Below are positions 40,301-52,300 of a DNA stretch of 64,000 bases, in pieces (position 1 is the stretch's first letter; every line of letters begins with the position of its first letter). The translations under genes and the position numbers were made by a program. The notes under the pieces are model-generated. The model ran no database searches. It saw only the letters and a list, made by a program, of their open reading frames with translations, and had not been told where the DNA came from. Source of the stretch: Trichobilharzia szidati (lineage: Eukaryota; Platyhelminthes; Trematoda; Strigeidida; Schistosomatidae); contig OX235272.1 of assembly GCA_944472155.2 (NCBI GenBank), forward strand, positions 9,718,354 to 9,782,353, read 5' to 3'.

Positions 40301-43300
40301 GGTGGAATAACTAGCCTCACGCATAAACTTCCCTCTTTACCTGCCCTGCTGCCGGTCTGGCGAGATTTGGGAGTCCGCTGACAGGGAATCGAACCCAAGA
40401 CCACATGCGTGGTTGGAGAGCATTCTTTACCTTTGAATCACCAAAGCCCTTGGTTGTATTAAGATAATATTTTTTTAAAGTCAGTTTTAGTTTTGTTTTG
40501 TTTTTTGAATTTTGGCTTACATGGATTTGGGGGATTACAGGTTTCGTCACGAGCCGACACCATTTATAGAACTAGTGGAAAACCAGAGAAAGAGAACTGG
40601 ACTTCTGTTTCGCCCTAGTTTGGGACTTCTCAGCAGTGGGCACTCAAAGGAGTTGTCTTAGTATGCTTTTTTAATTTGGCAACAGTTATTATTCATGGAT
40701 AGTTGGATCAGGTCTCAATGGTTGGATGATTGCCCACTAACTGGAAGGTCTTGTATTCGAACTCTGCTGATGGCTTCGTGCTGATGAAGAGTTGCAAACT
40801 GGGGCAAAACGGCCGTCCACTACTCCATGGTTTTTCAACGGTTTTCTAACTGATTTCTTCTTGTGATCAAACTTTTGTTTACTCTGTCGATTTACTTGGT
40901 CGAAATGTGGCTGGTCTTTGTCAATTTATCAGCTTCTAGAACAGACGCTTCGACGATATCGGAGGATTACCTTGTTAGTGGTGGCTATCATTGTAATCCA
41001 GGATCCGCATTTCGTCCTGTTTGAGACACATCAATGTGAAAATCATCACTTACCGGGGACTGCATTTACATCCACTAGCTGACGACTCTCATTTGGGGTG
41101 AAATTCGCATCCTGGATCCCACTGCTACTCACCATTAACCAAATAGAGTTAAGATAATAATCCATATTAATTTGTTTATTGAAATCAGACTAGAGGAGCA
41201 CAAAAGCTCTGCGAAATCTAGATTAATTGACCCTAATAAGATAAGTCGGGAGGACAGCTGAGCCATAGAACTACACCGCATGCAGTCACACACAACCATA
41301 CAATAGGATGAGATAAGCTGACTGTCTTAAAATCTAATGTAACAGCAGGGTGGAGGAAGAGATTGATAAAAGAAGTCTTATCTGTCGAATCAACTGAAAT
41401 AACCTGCAGTATAAATCATTCAAAACCTGTCCACCTAGACATCTGTAAAATTCTACTACACCTGAGAAAATTAGGAAGAGGGAAAGACAGCTAAAGAAAT
41501 CAAGTTTCAGGGTTATACAGAGTAACATTTCACATGATTATGAATAATAATAAACTGTGTATGAATTGTTGTCATCCAGTAAAGCAATACTGTTTCACTG
41601 ACTGTGTGATATATCTAATAAATTAATTAATATGGAATCGCATACAGTGTCCACGGTGTCCAAGTTCCACACATGTTAACATTTTAAGTTATTTTTGTAA
41701 CAAGATTCAAGTGGTCAGATACGTATTTTCGGTAAATTCTCATCAGGCTTACTACAGTTACATAGTAAGCTACCAGTCATAGACATTTCAGAAACAATGT
41801 GGGTCAGTCGAATCAAATATAATCAGGGGGAATGTGAGTAGAATAATAATGACAATAAATTGTGAAACTCAGACTAAAATATGCAATTCTAACACACCAT
41901 ACTACTGATATTAAAATTAGTAGTATAAATACAAATATAAAAAACTATTCATAGTTATCCAGCATCACCGGAAAAGTTAGGTATTCTAGATCTACTTTGA
42001 AGACCATAAGAAATAAGGAGAGGAATTCAATAAACATGTTACGGCAATCGCCTTAGCTACGCTTAGCAATCGAAAGAGTACAAACTCTAGAGAATTGATT
42101 TGACATCTTATAAAGAACTGTATAGGCGGAATTTCCATCAATCTTGTAATCCATATCCACAGGGTGTGCCGAAAATATGGAACTCCTGATTGACTTTACG
42201 ACTCCATTTACTTAACCACACTGGACAATGCTCAGGTGGGCGACAGTGTGCTTGACAAGTTGTTCAACCTACCTCTCCACAAGAACAGTTAAATTTATAG
42301 AGGCATATCAAGGTGGCTAGACTCGGAAGCTTATCCTTCACCTGCATTGGAATTATACAATGGGTGGTGTATTTTAAACATAGTCTTTTGGAGAAGAATG
42401 TTTTAGTCAGTATTCTTAGGAGTTTCGATGCCAGTCATTCAGTGGCTGTGTCTCCATTGAATGGTAAAATCATTTATATATACGTTTCTTCTACACATTG
42501 GCAAGCATACCTCTCTCTCCATCTGTTCTCCTCACCGAGACTTTAACAAACTTTTCTAGATATTTGTTGTCATGTCATAAGTTTCCCATTTTCCTTATTT
42601 CATCTTCAATATTGTTGGTCGTTCAGATTTCTCCAGCAATAAACATCAGGGTACTGATGTGATTTCGTTTGTATACTGTCAATGAGTTATACTCAACCAA
42701 TTAGCGTTTGAATTAAATTGTAACTTTAATGGTTACTACATATATTCAATTTAGAAGTAATTGAAAACTCCATAGATTACAGCAATCATTCCAACAAATT
42801 CCTCAGTGTAACCTAAAGATCCTGGGTGTGACTCCTACTGGGTGACAATGGTAACAATATGTAGAAACCTATAAGTCATAAGATTATTTAAATCACTGGA
42901 AGATTGTTAATGTGAGGATGCATCCTCTTTAGGTCCTCCTTCATGTGTTTTACTGTTGTTATTGCTTCACTCAAACTGAATCATTAGTCGGTTGAACTGT
43001 AACGACAGAAGACAAGGTCCAGGAAACAGATTGTTTATTCAGAAAATCAAGAGGTATTTATAAATTTTCATGTATATTATTGTCAGACGAGAAGCAACGT
43101 CTTCCGGCTGGTATTTTTCTTGCTGAAGGTTATTATGCATTGCTTGTGACCATTTCTCAGAAAGTAAAGCCATATTTCTGCGAATCCTAACTGTACATGT
43201 TAAGTCAGCTGTGATTAGTTGTTGAGCTCCTTAAGGTTAAGCTTTGTTATTGTGTTTTTTTCTCATGCCCCCGATTCGGGACGTAGACATTAACGTAAAT

Positions 43301-46300
43301 TGTTGTCTACAATTCTGGCTAGCAGGCAGCTATCACCATAGTACTACTGAGGTACTACGACCTACGAATTTAACTCCATAGGAAAAAAAGGGAACTGAAA
43401 TCTAGGTGACATGCTGACAAACAGCTTATTCATCATAGTATTGCGTAATAATAGTTACAATAATGAGATTATTTCATCCCTTATGTTTTTCCCTATTTAT
43501 CTCTGTAAGGTTTTCATGTGATTAACAGTAAATATTACCCCACCATCACCATCACCACCACCCATTGTAAGTTTACGACAAATAAATGTGTATTTCGTGA
43601 ATTATCTGTTGTCATCACTTTGTCTAATTTGTTGTCTAATGACTTTATGTTGTGAGAAAAGAAACTTCATTTATTCGTGTGTTTATTATGTGCACAACTT
43701 TGTTTATTTTTAAATGAAGAGATTAGCGGGCTTTTAGAATTAAATGTTCAACTCTACACAATACACAATAGATTCTCTCAGTTTTCCTCTGATGCACATA
43801 GTCTAGAATTACTTTTGTTATTATTATTATTATTATTACTTTGATGACAATGTATTACTTTGACACTAACTTTCGATATCATTGGAACTGTTATTTGGGT
43901 CTGATATCTATCAATCAGCTATACATCTGTGTAATGCAGTATTTGGACGCTTACTAGTTACAAGACCACAGGGAGCTCCTGGTATTGCTTAATAAATTGA
44001 AAGAATGGGATCTGTGGACAGAAGTTAGGATTCCTAACTCAGTGAATTTTAATTCGGTAGCTAAAATGTCATAGTGCATTGAAGTTTCTGTAGTAATTTG
44101 ATTAATTTTGTGGGATAGGGTCGCTAGTCCCACGTCCAAACCCTCCCTCTTTAGCCGGGCTTGGGACCGGCTAGAAAGCTAGCGAGCAAGTAAGCTAGAC
44201 GAGGACTCCAGGTAAACATTGATAAGACGGAGGTGATGAAGATAACCAACGAACAGCAACAATACCAACCAGCACCAATCACCATCAATGGGAGAGATTT
44301 AAAAGAGGCTACTTCCTTCACTTATCTGGCCAGGAAGGATGGTTTCAACCACAGACCAGCGGAATGGACGGAGATGTCGAAGCCAGCCAGACACACAGAA
44401 TTGGAAAGGTAGAATAGACCTTCATCAACCAACCTGAAACCGCAATCAGCATAAATAACAAGATTCGAATTCTGTTCAACACAAATGTAATGTCAGTCAG
44501 TCACTTCTTCTTTATGGGTTAGAAATATGCCCAGCGTGTCACGAAAAACACTTACAACAGGCCACTGCAGACTCCTCTGGCTGGCTCTATACTGAAGATC
44601 AAATGCACAGCCGGCCAGCCAGAAAGAATTAGCAACAAGAAACTCTGGCTGTCTGGCAACAAACCAACAAACAAGAGCCGATTGTTCAACAAATATATAG
44701 GAGAAAATGGAGATGGGTTGATCGGGTATACGTTGAGGAGACCGTCGAATGACATGACCCTCAGTGCAGATCATTGGTCGAGTGGAATCGGAATGGGAAG
44801 TGATCAGTAGGTCGTCCGTGCAACTGTGACATGGAGGAGATTGTGCGATTTGGAGGAGATGAGAGATTGGGGCCAATCGTGGACCCAGATGAAGAGGATA
44901 GCAAAGAACAAAACAAAGTGTAGATGTGTTGTCGGAGCTCTAGTTTTCACCCGGAACCCAAAGGAATAATAACATAAAAGCTAAAATGTCATAACTTAAA
45001 AATCCTAGGTTCGATCTTTAGTGGGATTGTGGGCACTTAATGCTAAATATTTTCAAGTATTGGTTGTGTAGGGATCCTTTTTTATTTGATTGGTTGGAGG
45101 ATTTCATCATGAGCTGACGTCGGTTAGAGAACCAGGGAACACGGGACATCTGTTTTGTCAGTCTAGTTTGGGACCTTCGGCAGTATTCACTCACCGCCAC
45201 GGGTCGAACCCATGACCTTCTGGTTACAAGGCGAGCTAGCTCGCAGACCATTAAGCCACTGGGGCCCAACCCGATCCAATGGCCAACCCATGAATACTAA
45301 CTTCTGCCAATTCACTACATAACGCGACCACTTCGCAATGTCTTCTTCAATGAGTTACTGCCTCACCTTCAAGCTGCTGCACCCTACTGATCACCGCTTC
45401 CCACTAGAACCCCAGGTTAACTACCTTCCTGAATAGGGCCAGTCGCTAGTGAGCTAAACAGTCCCAGAATGGGGGAACAAAACAGCTATCCAGGACTCCT
45501 TGGTTGTTTTCAACAATTCTCTAACTCATCTGTTGATTTTTGTCGTAATCTATATTGAAATAAATTACAGTAACTAATAAGTGGATAGAACATGTTGTCC
45601 GGATAATAGGCCAGTTGAAATTTACTGTCTGCTAACTTTGACTAATAGTTAAACAGACAGAGAAGCAATCGATTTTATGCTGTTTTGCAAACGCCTGTTG
45701 TCTTGGGACCATTGTTATGCAATGTTCTGCGTATTCCAAGTTTTATTATAAATATGTATACCATACCTCCGGCTTTTCTGTGTGGAAACGGCAGGGGTGT
45801 TGTTTTTACGAGTTGGGATTAATAACCTCACACCGTATAATCTTCCCTTTTCACCGGCCTTACTACCGTCTAATCAAGCATTAAGACTGCATCGACTGGT
45901 AATGAAACCAAGATGACGTTAGTGATTGGTGAGCATTTTACCACTGAACCATCGACTTACCATATCAGTGTGTATTTATTGTCTATTAATTAGTCAGCTG
46001 GCTAGGGGAAAAATCAACATTGTTAGTAGACAGTTCAATATATTATTGCATAACTGTAGCTATTAAAGTTTGTTATGTTTACCTAACAAGCAGTCTATTA
46101 TACACGTCTAATTTTCAAATTTAACCATGGATTGATATCAGTTAGAGAACCATTGAAAATCAGCCTAGAATACTGGACATCTGTTTCGCCCTAATTTGGA
46201 ACTCATCATCAGTTCGCACCCACTGAGTTTCAAACGCAGTTTTAACCGACATCAGTCACTGGTCTCACATGGAATAAATCAAATCTCTACAGACTAACTC

Positions 46301-49300
46301 ATGGAAATCACTCTGACACCAGCTGGTGGTGATTGGCTACAGGATGAATTCGCCTGGAGTCTTTAATGGGAATTCGTGACCAGTCGGGTCTCTACCGTCG
46401 GTAGTGAGGACAGGTACTCGCCAGTGAAGTCACCCGTTGGTGGCTACGCTAAAATCACGAATTCGTAAAAGCTGAAATTCGTGGGATGGTCATTGAGTTG
46501 GGTTCCAGTGGCATGATCGTCTACGAGCTTGTCTTGTTGCCTGGAGGTCCTTGGTTCGAACTCCAGAGTTGGGCGCGTAATACTGATGAGTTTCAAACGA
46601 GGAAGATGAAACAGTCGTCCAGCATTCCCTTGTCACTTATATCATAGACATTATCTTAACGTGTACAGAAAATGTCAGATTCACCTTCCAAGAAAAGAAA
46701 TGCAAACAAATAGATGGGATTACGATGGGGAGCCCTCTTGGGCCCCTGTTGGCAGATATGTTCATGTTGAAATTTGAGAAACAAATTCCAGGGAATGCTA
46801 GGAGAATTTATGCTATTTAAACGTAATGTGGATGACACACTCATTATTGGTAACAACAGTAAGTCTACTGAAAATTTTATTACTCTATGTAATAATATTC
46901 ATCCAAATATCCAAGTGTGACTTCCGAACTCGAATCGAATAACAAATTCGGTTTCCTGGATATTACAATGACTAGGAAGGGACGATGAGACGATTCAGCG
47001 ATCTATTTTTCGTAAACAGACATGGAGTGGACAATATCTTCATTTCACCAGTTTTGTTCCTATCCGGTATGAACGTTCCCTAGTTCAATGTTTGTTCTGA
47101 AGGGCCTACAAAATATGGACGAGTGACACATTAATGGATGAGCTTCGACATATACATTCAGTTTCATCAGCTAATAGTTATCCAGAAAACCTACTTTATC
47201 AATTGTCACAGTAAGGATAGACCACATCTAGAAAAGACAGCTTCTGTATCAAAGAAAGCTATCTTTATTAACTTACTCCATTCCAGGGTGACCAGATTAT
47301 GCAGTTGACAGTTAGCTCAAAGACTTCAGTCAGCCATCAAATACACATTCTATGCCGCATCTCATTACCTCACACGCCAAACATTTCCGATCCCTGTATC
47401 TACGATTAAAGGACGAAATTCTATGGACTCTACTTCAAACTGTACGTACAAGTTCATCTGCACTTGCGGTAACATACATAAATGGGTAGAACCAATGGAA
47501 TGTTCCAATGTGGTCGTCGAAAAGAACATGTTCTTAAATGGTTATTAAAACACATAGAAAATCCAAATACAATTAATCTGTATAGAAATCCAGCATCATC
47601 CATTGCAAAGCACTTATTAATGTCAGGTCACAAAATCAATATTATTAATGACTGCTTCACAATTATCTCATCATCACATAACTCTAATTCAAGGTTGGTC
47701 ATTGAAGGAGATGGAAGCACTTTGGGGGATTTATCACAAATATCCTAAACTGTGTGTACAAAAGACAATAGACTTCCACCTTCGCCTACCATGAACTGAC
47801 TAATTGATCTATTTAAATATGATTGAACAAAGCAAGAACAACAATTGTACCAGGATAATATGAGCTCATCTTTTATTATTTCGAGGATTCTTCTCAACTG
47901 GTTACAACCTGAACGATGAAAAATATGAATTACATTACATTAAAGATTTGAACATACTTTTCCACGATCACAAGGAGTAATTGGTAGGAAGTAAAAGTAA
48001 CATTAGTCCGGAATGATTTAACTAATTAAGGTTACAAACACTGACTATTTATAGAATAATTCAAATGAACTGTGATCAATATTTGACAGTTTAGAAATAT
48101 TTATAGAATAATTAGGCAATTAGGCTTGGAAACAAAAACAAGCTGTCGTATATATTTTTTCACCAAGGCAGTGCAAGATTCACCACTGTCTCTTTCTGAG
48201 TACATAGATTTGGTTTAAGTCGTCTGATAGCAATTGCTTCAGCAAAGCGTAGCAAGTTAGGTTTCTTTTGCTTGTTGATTATTTTGAATGACTTCAAGTT
48301 GTCTACATTATGACCAGTGTCTAATAGATGACGCGCAATCGCACTGTTTAATGCTTGTGGACCTTTCAGTCTCAGGTTCTTTGGTATGTGTTCAGAAATG
48401 CGGACAATAACCCTTCTCTCTGTTCTTCCCATGTAGGTGCTTTGGCACGTACATGTAAATTGGTAAACACAGTTGGAGGTAACATGAGGTGGGTATTTGT
48501 CCACTTTTGATTGTCTCAAACAACTAGTTGTTTGATAAACACATACAAGCTTCGCGGCTGGATATGTTCTTTTCAGGGCAGCGTTCAGTCTGCATCTTAT
48601 TCTACTGGCAGTATCATCACCTTTGAATGCCAGCTGCAGAAAGATAGGCTTTTTATCTACTGTGCTGATTTTCACTTTTTCAACATGACGTCTCCCATAC
48701 TTGTCAATGAACTTTTGTGGGTAACCATTGTCGCGTAGGCATTTCTCCACAATGGATAGCTCTTCCTCAATCTTTTCTTCTGAACACAGCTTCCTTACAC
48801 AATCAAATAATGTTCTCACCAATCCTTTTTTGTAACTTATAGGGCAGAAACTTTTGAAGTTAAGATAAACCGCCCTCCAGGTCTCTTTTCTGTGTATATA
48901 CCTTATGATTTTGCCGTCTATATCTCGTTGGATACCCAGGTCAAGAAAGTGGAACTTCTCCTCTTTTTCATGCTCCATTGTAAACTTAATATTAGGATGG
49001 GCGCCGTTCAAGACTTTTAGTACTTGAGATGCAACTTGAAGTCATTCAAAATAATCAACAAGCAAAAGAAACCTAACTTGCTACGCTTTGCTGAAGCAAT
49101 TGCTATCAGACGACTTAAACCAAATCTATGTACTCAGAAAGAGACAGTGGTGAATCTTGCACTGCCTTGGTGAAAAAATATATACGACAGCTTGTTTTTG
49201 TTTCCAAGCCTAATTGCCTAATTATTCTATAAATATTTCTAAACTGTCAAATATTGATCACAGTTCATTTGAATTATTCTATAAATAGTCAGTGTTTGTA

Positions 49301-52300
49301 ACCTTAATTAGTTAAATCATTCCGGACTAATGTTACTTTTACTTCCTACCAATTACTCCTTGTGATCGTGGAAAAGTATGTTCAAATCTTTAATGTAATG
49401 TAATTCATATTTTTCATCGTTCAGGTTGTAACCAGTTGAGAAGAATCCTCGAAATAATAAAAGATGAGCTCATATTATCCTGGTACAATTGTTGTTCTTG
49501 CTTTGTTCAAGTTTATTAATGGGAAGAATTGCATGAAGTTTTTAAATATGATTGGTCATTCGTTTAGTGTACACTTTTGTTTAATATAACTGATTAATTG
49601 TCATGCATTTTATTTAATTTCATTATTGTGAACCAAGCATGTTGGTTGTAAAGCGATTGTAAAGAAACTACGAAATGACGATACAATCTCGCGAAATTTG
49701 TCTTCTACATGCCTTATTCAAACTTTCATAAATACAATTGTATAGAGAATCAGGAGAAATATTCTTCGCAAAGAAAATTATCGTCGTTTTATTTCCACCT
49801 CAAAATATACAAATATTTTCTGTTAATTAAACTAAAATTTCTCTTTTTAATTTTTTTTCCAAGGAACTTCATCGTGGTCATGTTGAACACGGGTTACTAA
49901 AGAAAAAAGTATTATGCATTTTACAAACATTTTTAGAATCTGTTTTTCCGCCACAAATACAAGTGAGTAAACAAAAATTTATATCTCCAAGAGTTGGTTT
50001 GTATGGAATAAATTTGTTTTTACGAGTTTGACTGATATCAGTCAATGAACCATTGAAAACCAGGTAATCCTTGACAGCCAGCTGTTTTATCCTAGTTTGG
50101 CACTCATCGGCAGTACGCATTCACAGGTTGGGATTTAAATTCAGGACCCTCCGGTTACAAGGCAAAGTGCTGATGAGCCCCAAACTGGGACGAAACAGCT
50201 GACTGTCCAGTACTCCCTGGTTTTCAATGGTTCTTAAACTAATATCAATCCGTGGTCAAACTCGTAAAGAAAAATTTCTATTAAGCAAGAGTAAAGAATA
50301 GATACCACAGTCAAACGACCTTGAACCAGCCAATCCGTCAGATTGCTTACCATTCCCTAAGGATGCTTTTCCATAGTCTTCGTTGTAAGTTTTACTCTGA
50401 TTTAGAATTAGTGTTAAGGTAGGGTCTAGATTAGGGTTGAGGTTGGAGTGGAATAGGAGTGAAGATTGCAACCAAGAACATAGACAGCATCCATTTGAAA
50501 TGTTGATCAGTGTAACTGTCTATCATCATCAGGATATAATATTCATCATAAAGTCAATCATTCATCAGGGATGGTGGATCGTAAAACTATTACTCATACA
50601 AGTTCTATTAAAGAATTTTGGACGTATAAAATAGTGGATTAGAATGGCCTATATCAATGTCTGTCTGGATTCAACATAGAACTTTGCACCGAATTGCAGC
50701 AGTCCGAGTTGCCACATTCCAAATAGCACACAACGGTAGACAAGAAAATGAGTGAAGAGAATCAATAGAGTTTTGACAAGTATAAGAGTGAAACAGAATC
50801 AGTAATGGTAGAAAGGAATATGAAAGATTACAGAGACTGAATACATCTGCGTAAGCCATTGACAACGATTTTGAGCCATGTCACCTATTGTCTCCAGCCA
50901 TTGATTCTTAGAGTCCCGAGGGTGGGCCCCAACCAGGAAGTCTGTATCTCCCTACCTGACTCAGTTTAACTGTCAAGGATTTCATGGATTGATTGATGCC
51001 ATGTTTTTGTTTGGCCACCACTTACTCTTTTCCAACCTGCACCTGCGCAGCACGTGACCTAACCATCTCAATCTATGTAACTTTATAGCCTCTTCGATTG
51101 ATTTTCCCTCTTTGCCCAACACTCTAAGCCTAACGTCAACATTACTTATATTATTATACCGCCTAACGTGAGAAAGAGATCGTAGACATCTATGATCAAA
51201 AACAGCCAACCTTTTCATGTCTTCAACTCGTATTGGCTGTGTTTCAGAGCCAAAGAGAAGGACGGAGCGAACTCCTCAGCAGTACACACGTCTCTTGGTT
51301 GATAGCCGGATATCACGCCTACGCCAGAGATGGTGTAAGTTAGCGAAAGCAGCTCGAGCCTTTTGGATCCGTGCTGAGATTTCGTCACCAATCAATCCGT
51401 TGGTGCTGATACAACTTCCCGAATAGGTGAAGTGGTCAACATGTTCTATCACTTCTCCCCCTGTCACTAAACTAGGAGTTGACGTAGTCCAGTCCTGTAG
51501 CAGCATCTTACATTTCACAGGGGCGAATCGCATGCCAAACATACGAAGATTGCTGCTCAGGGTGTTCAGAAGACTCTGCATTTTGTCAGCGTCTTCCCCT
51601 AACAGGACTATGTCATCTGCATATTCTAAGTCCGTAAGACTATTCCCTGGTAACAAGTCGATTCCTAAGTCGTTAAGTTCAGTTAAGGATACTTCCATTA
51701 GCATATCTATGAAGAAGTTAAACAGAAAAGGGGAAAGTGGACATCCTTGACAGACACCACTGGTTGTTATCAATTCAGATGACAATTCCCCATAAGCCCT
51801 TACACGGCTACGTGAGTTTGAGTAGAGTGCCTTGATTAGTGCAATGTACTTTCTTGGCACTCCCTTCACAGTCAAACATTACCATAGTACGTCTCGATCC
51901 ACGGAGTCGAAGGCCGCCTTCAAGTCAAGAAATATGGCAATTGTTGGACGCCTAAAAGTGTGTCTATATCAATAATCACTATTAATAAAACATGGGACTT
52001 TTTCTTGCAGTATATTAGAGGCGTATACACTTTACGATTCATTTTGATACTAGACTTTTGTAAATATACTTTTTAAATTAAAATGCCGCATCTCACCTTG
52101 AAGAATATGATTAGTTGGTTCAAGGTCATTTGACAGTGGTATCTATTCTTTGCTGTTACTATTTACACATATAATCTTTTAATTTACGTGTAAAAATCCG
52201 AAAGTATACAGAACTTAGAAAAAACAATAAACTGATAGAAGAAATATGCATTCAAGTATTGGTTTTGTAAGGATTTCGCTTAACTGGTTGTCGGATTTCA

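Larger units (their letters stand above)
47826..49540 (-). mobile_element. Young Penelope-like insertion with 478-bp inverted arms (1715 bp)
   Basis: Left arm 47823-48300 and right arm 49033-49510 have the same length and appear identical when reversed. The loop of 732 bases continues the - strand coding. A 14-bp duplication flanks the unit. Thirty bases (49511-49540) lie between the right arm and the duplication. The arms contain both the C-terminal 140 bases of coding sequence and the 3' UTR, so the element is two opposed 3' ends, one with extra coding. Confidence 0.85.
46642..49700 (+). pseudogene. Older Penelope-like element, RT to GIY-YIG, split by a nested PLE
   Basis: 46675-46860 reads KKCKQIDGITMGSPLGPLLA in one frame, a Penelope RT motif, then YVDDTLIIGNN-like. 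47010-47060 has SIFRKQTWSGQYLHFTSF-like text. 47482-47748 gives the GIY-YIG end: GMFQCGRRKEHVLKWLLKHI and SSIAKHLLMSGHKI. The 3' UTR breaks at 47825 for the younger insertion and resumes at 49541 (GGTCATTCGTTTAGTG to about 49700). Confidence 0.72.

Noticed and set aside
40551..40640. Hammerhead in the left HHR-SINE (-)
   Set aside because: Core is CTGAGAA: A8 without U3, so the 3-8 pair is broken; not listed as a ribozyme.
41720..41770. Intact CTGATGAG...GAAA on the - strand of PLE-B
   Set aside because: An extra A after GAAA and no helix I partner; kept only as a note in the element entry.
43541..43562. CACCATCACCATCACCACCA run (His-like)
   Set aside because: Simple repeat without an open coding context.
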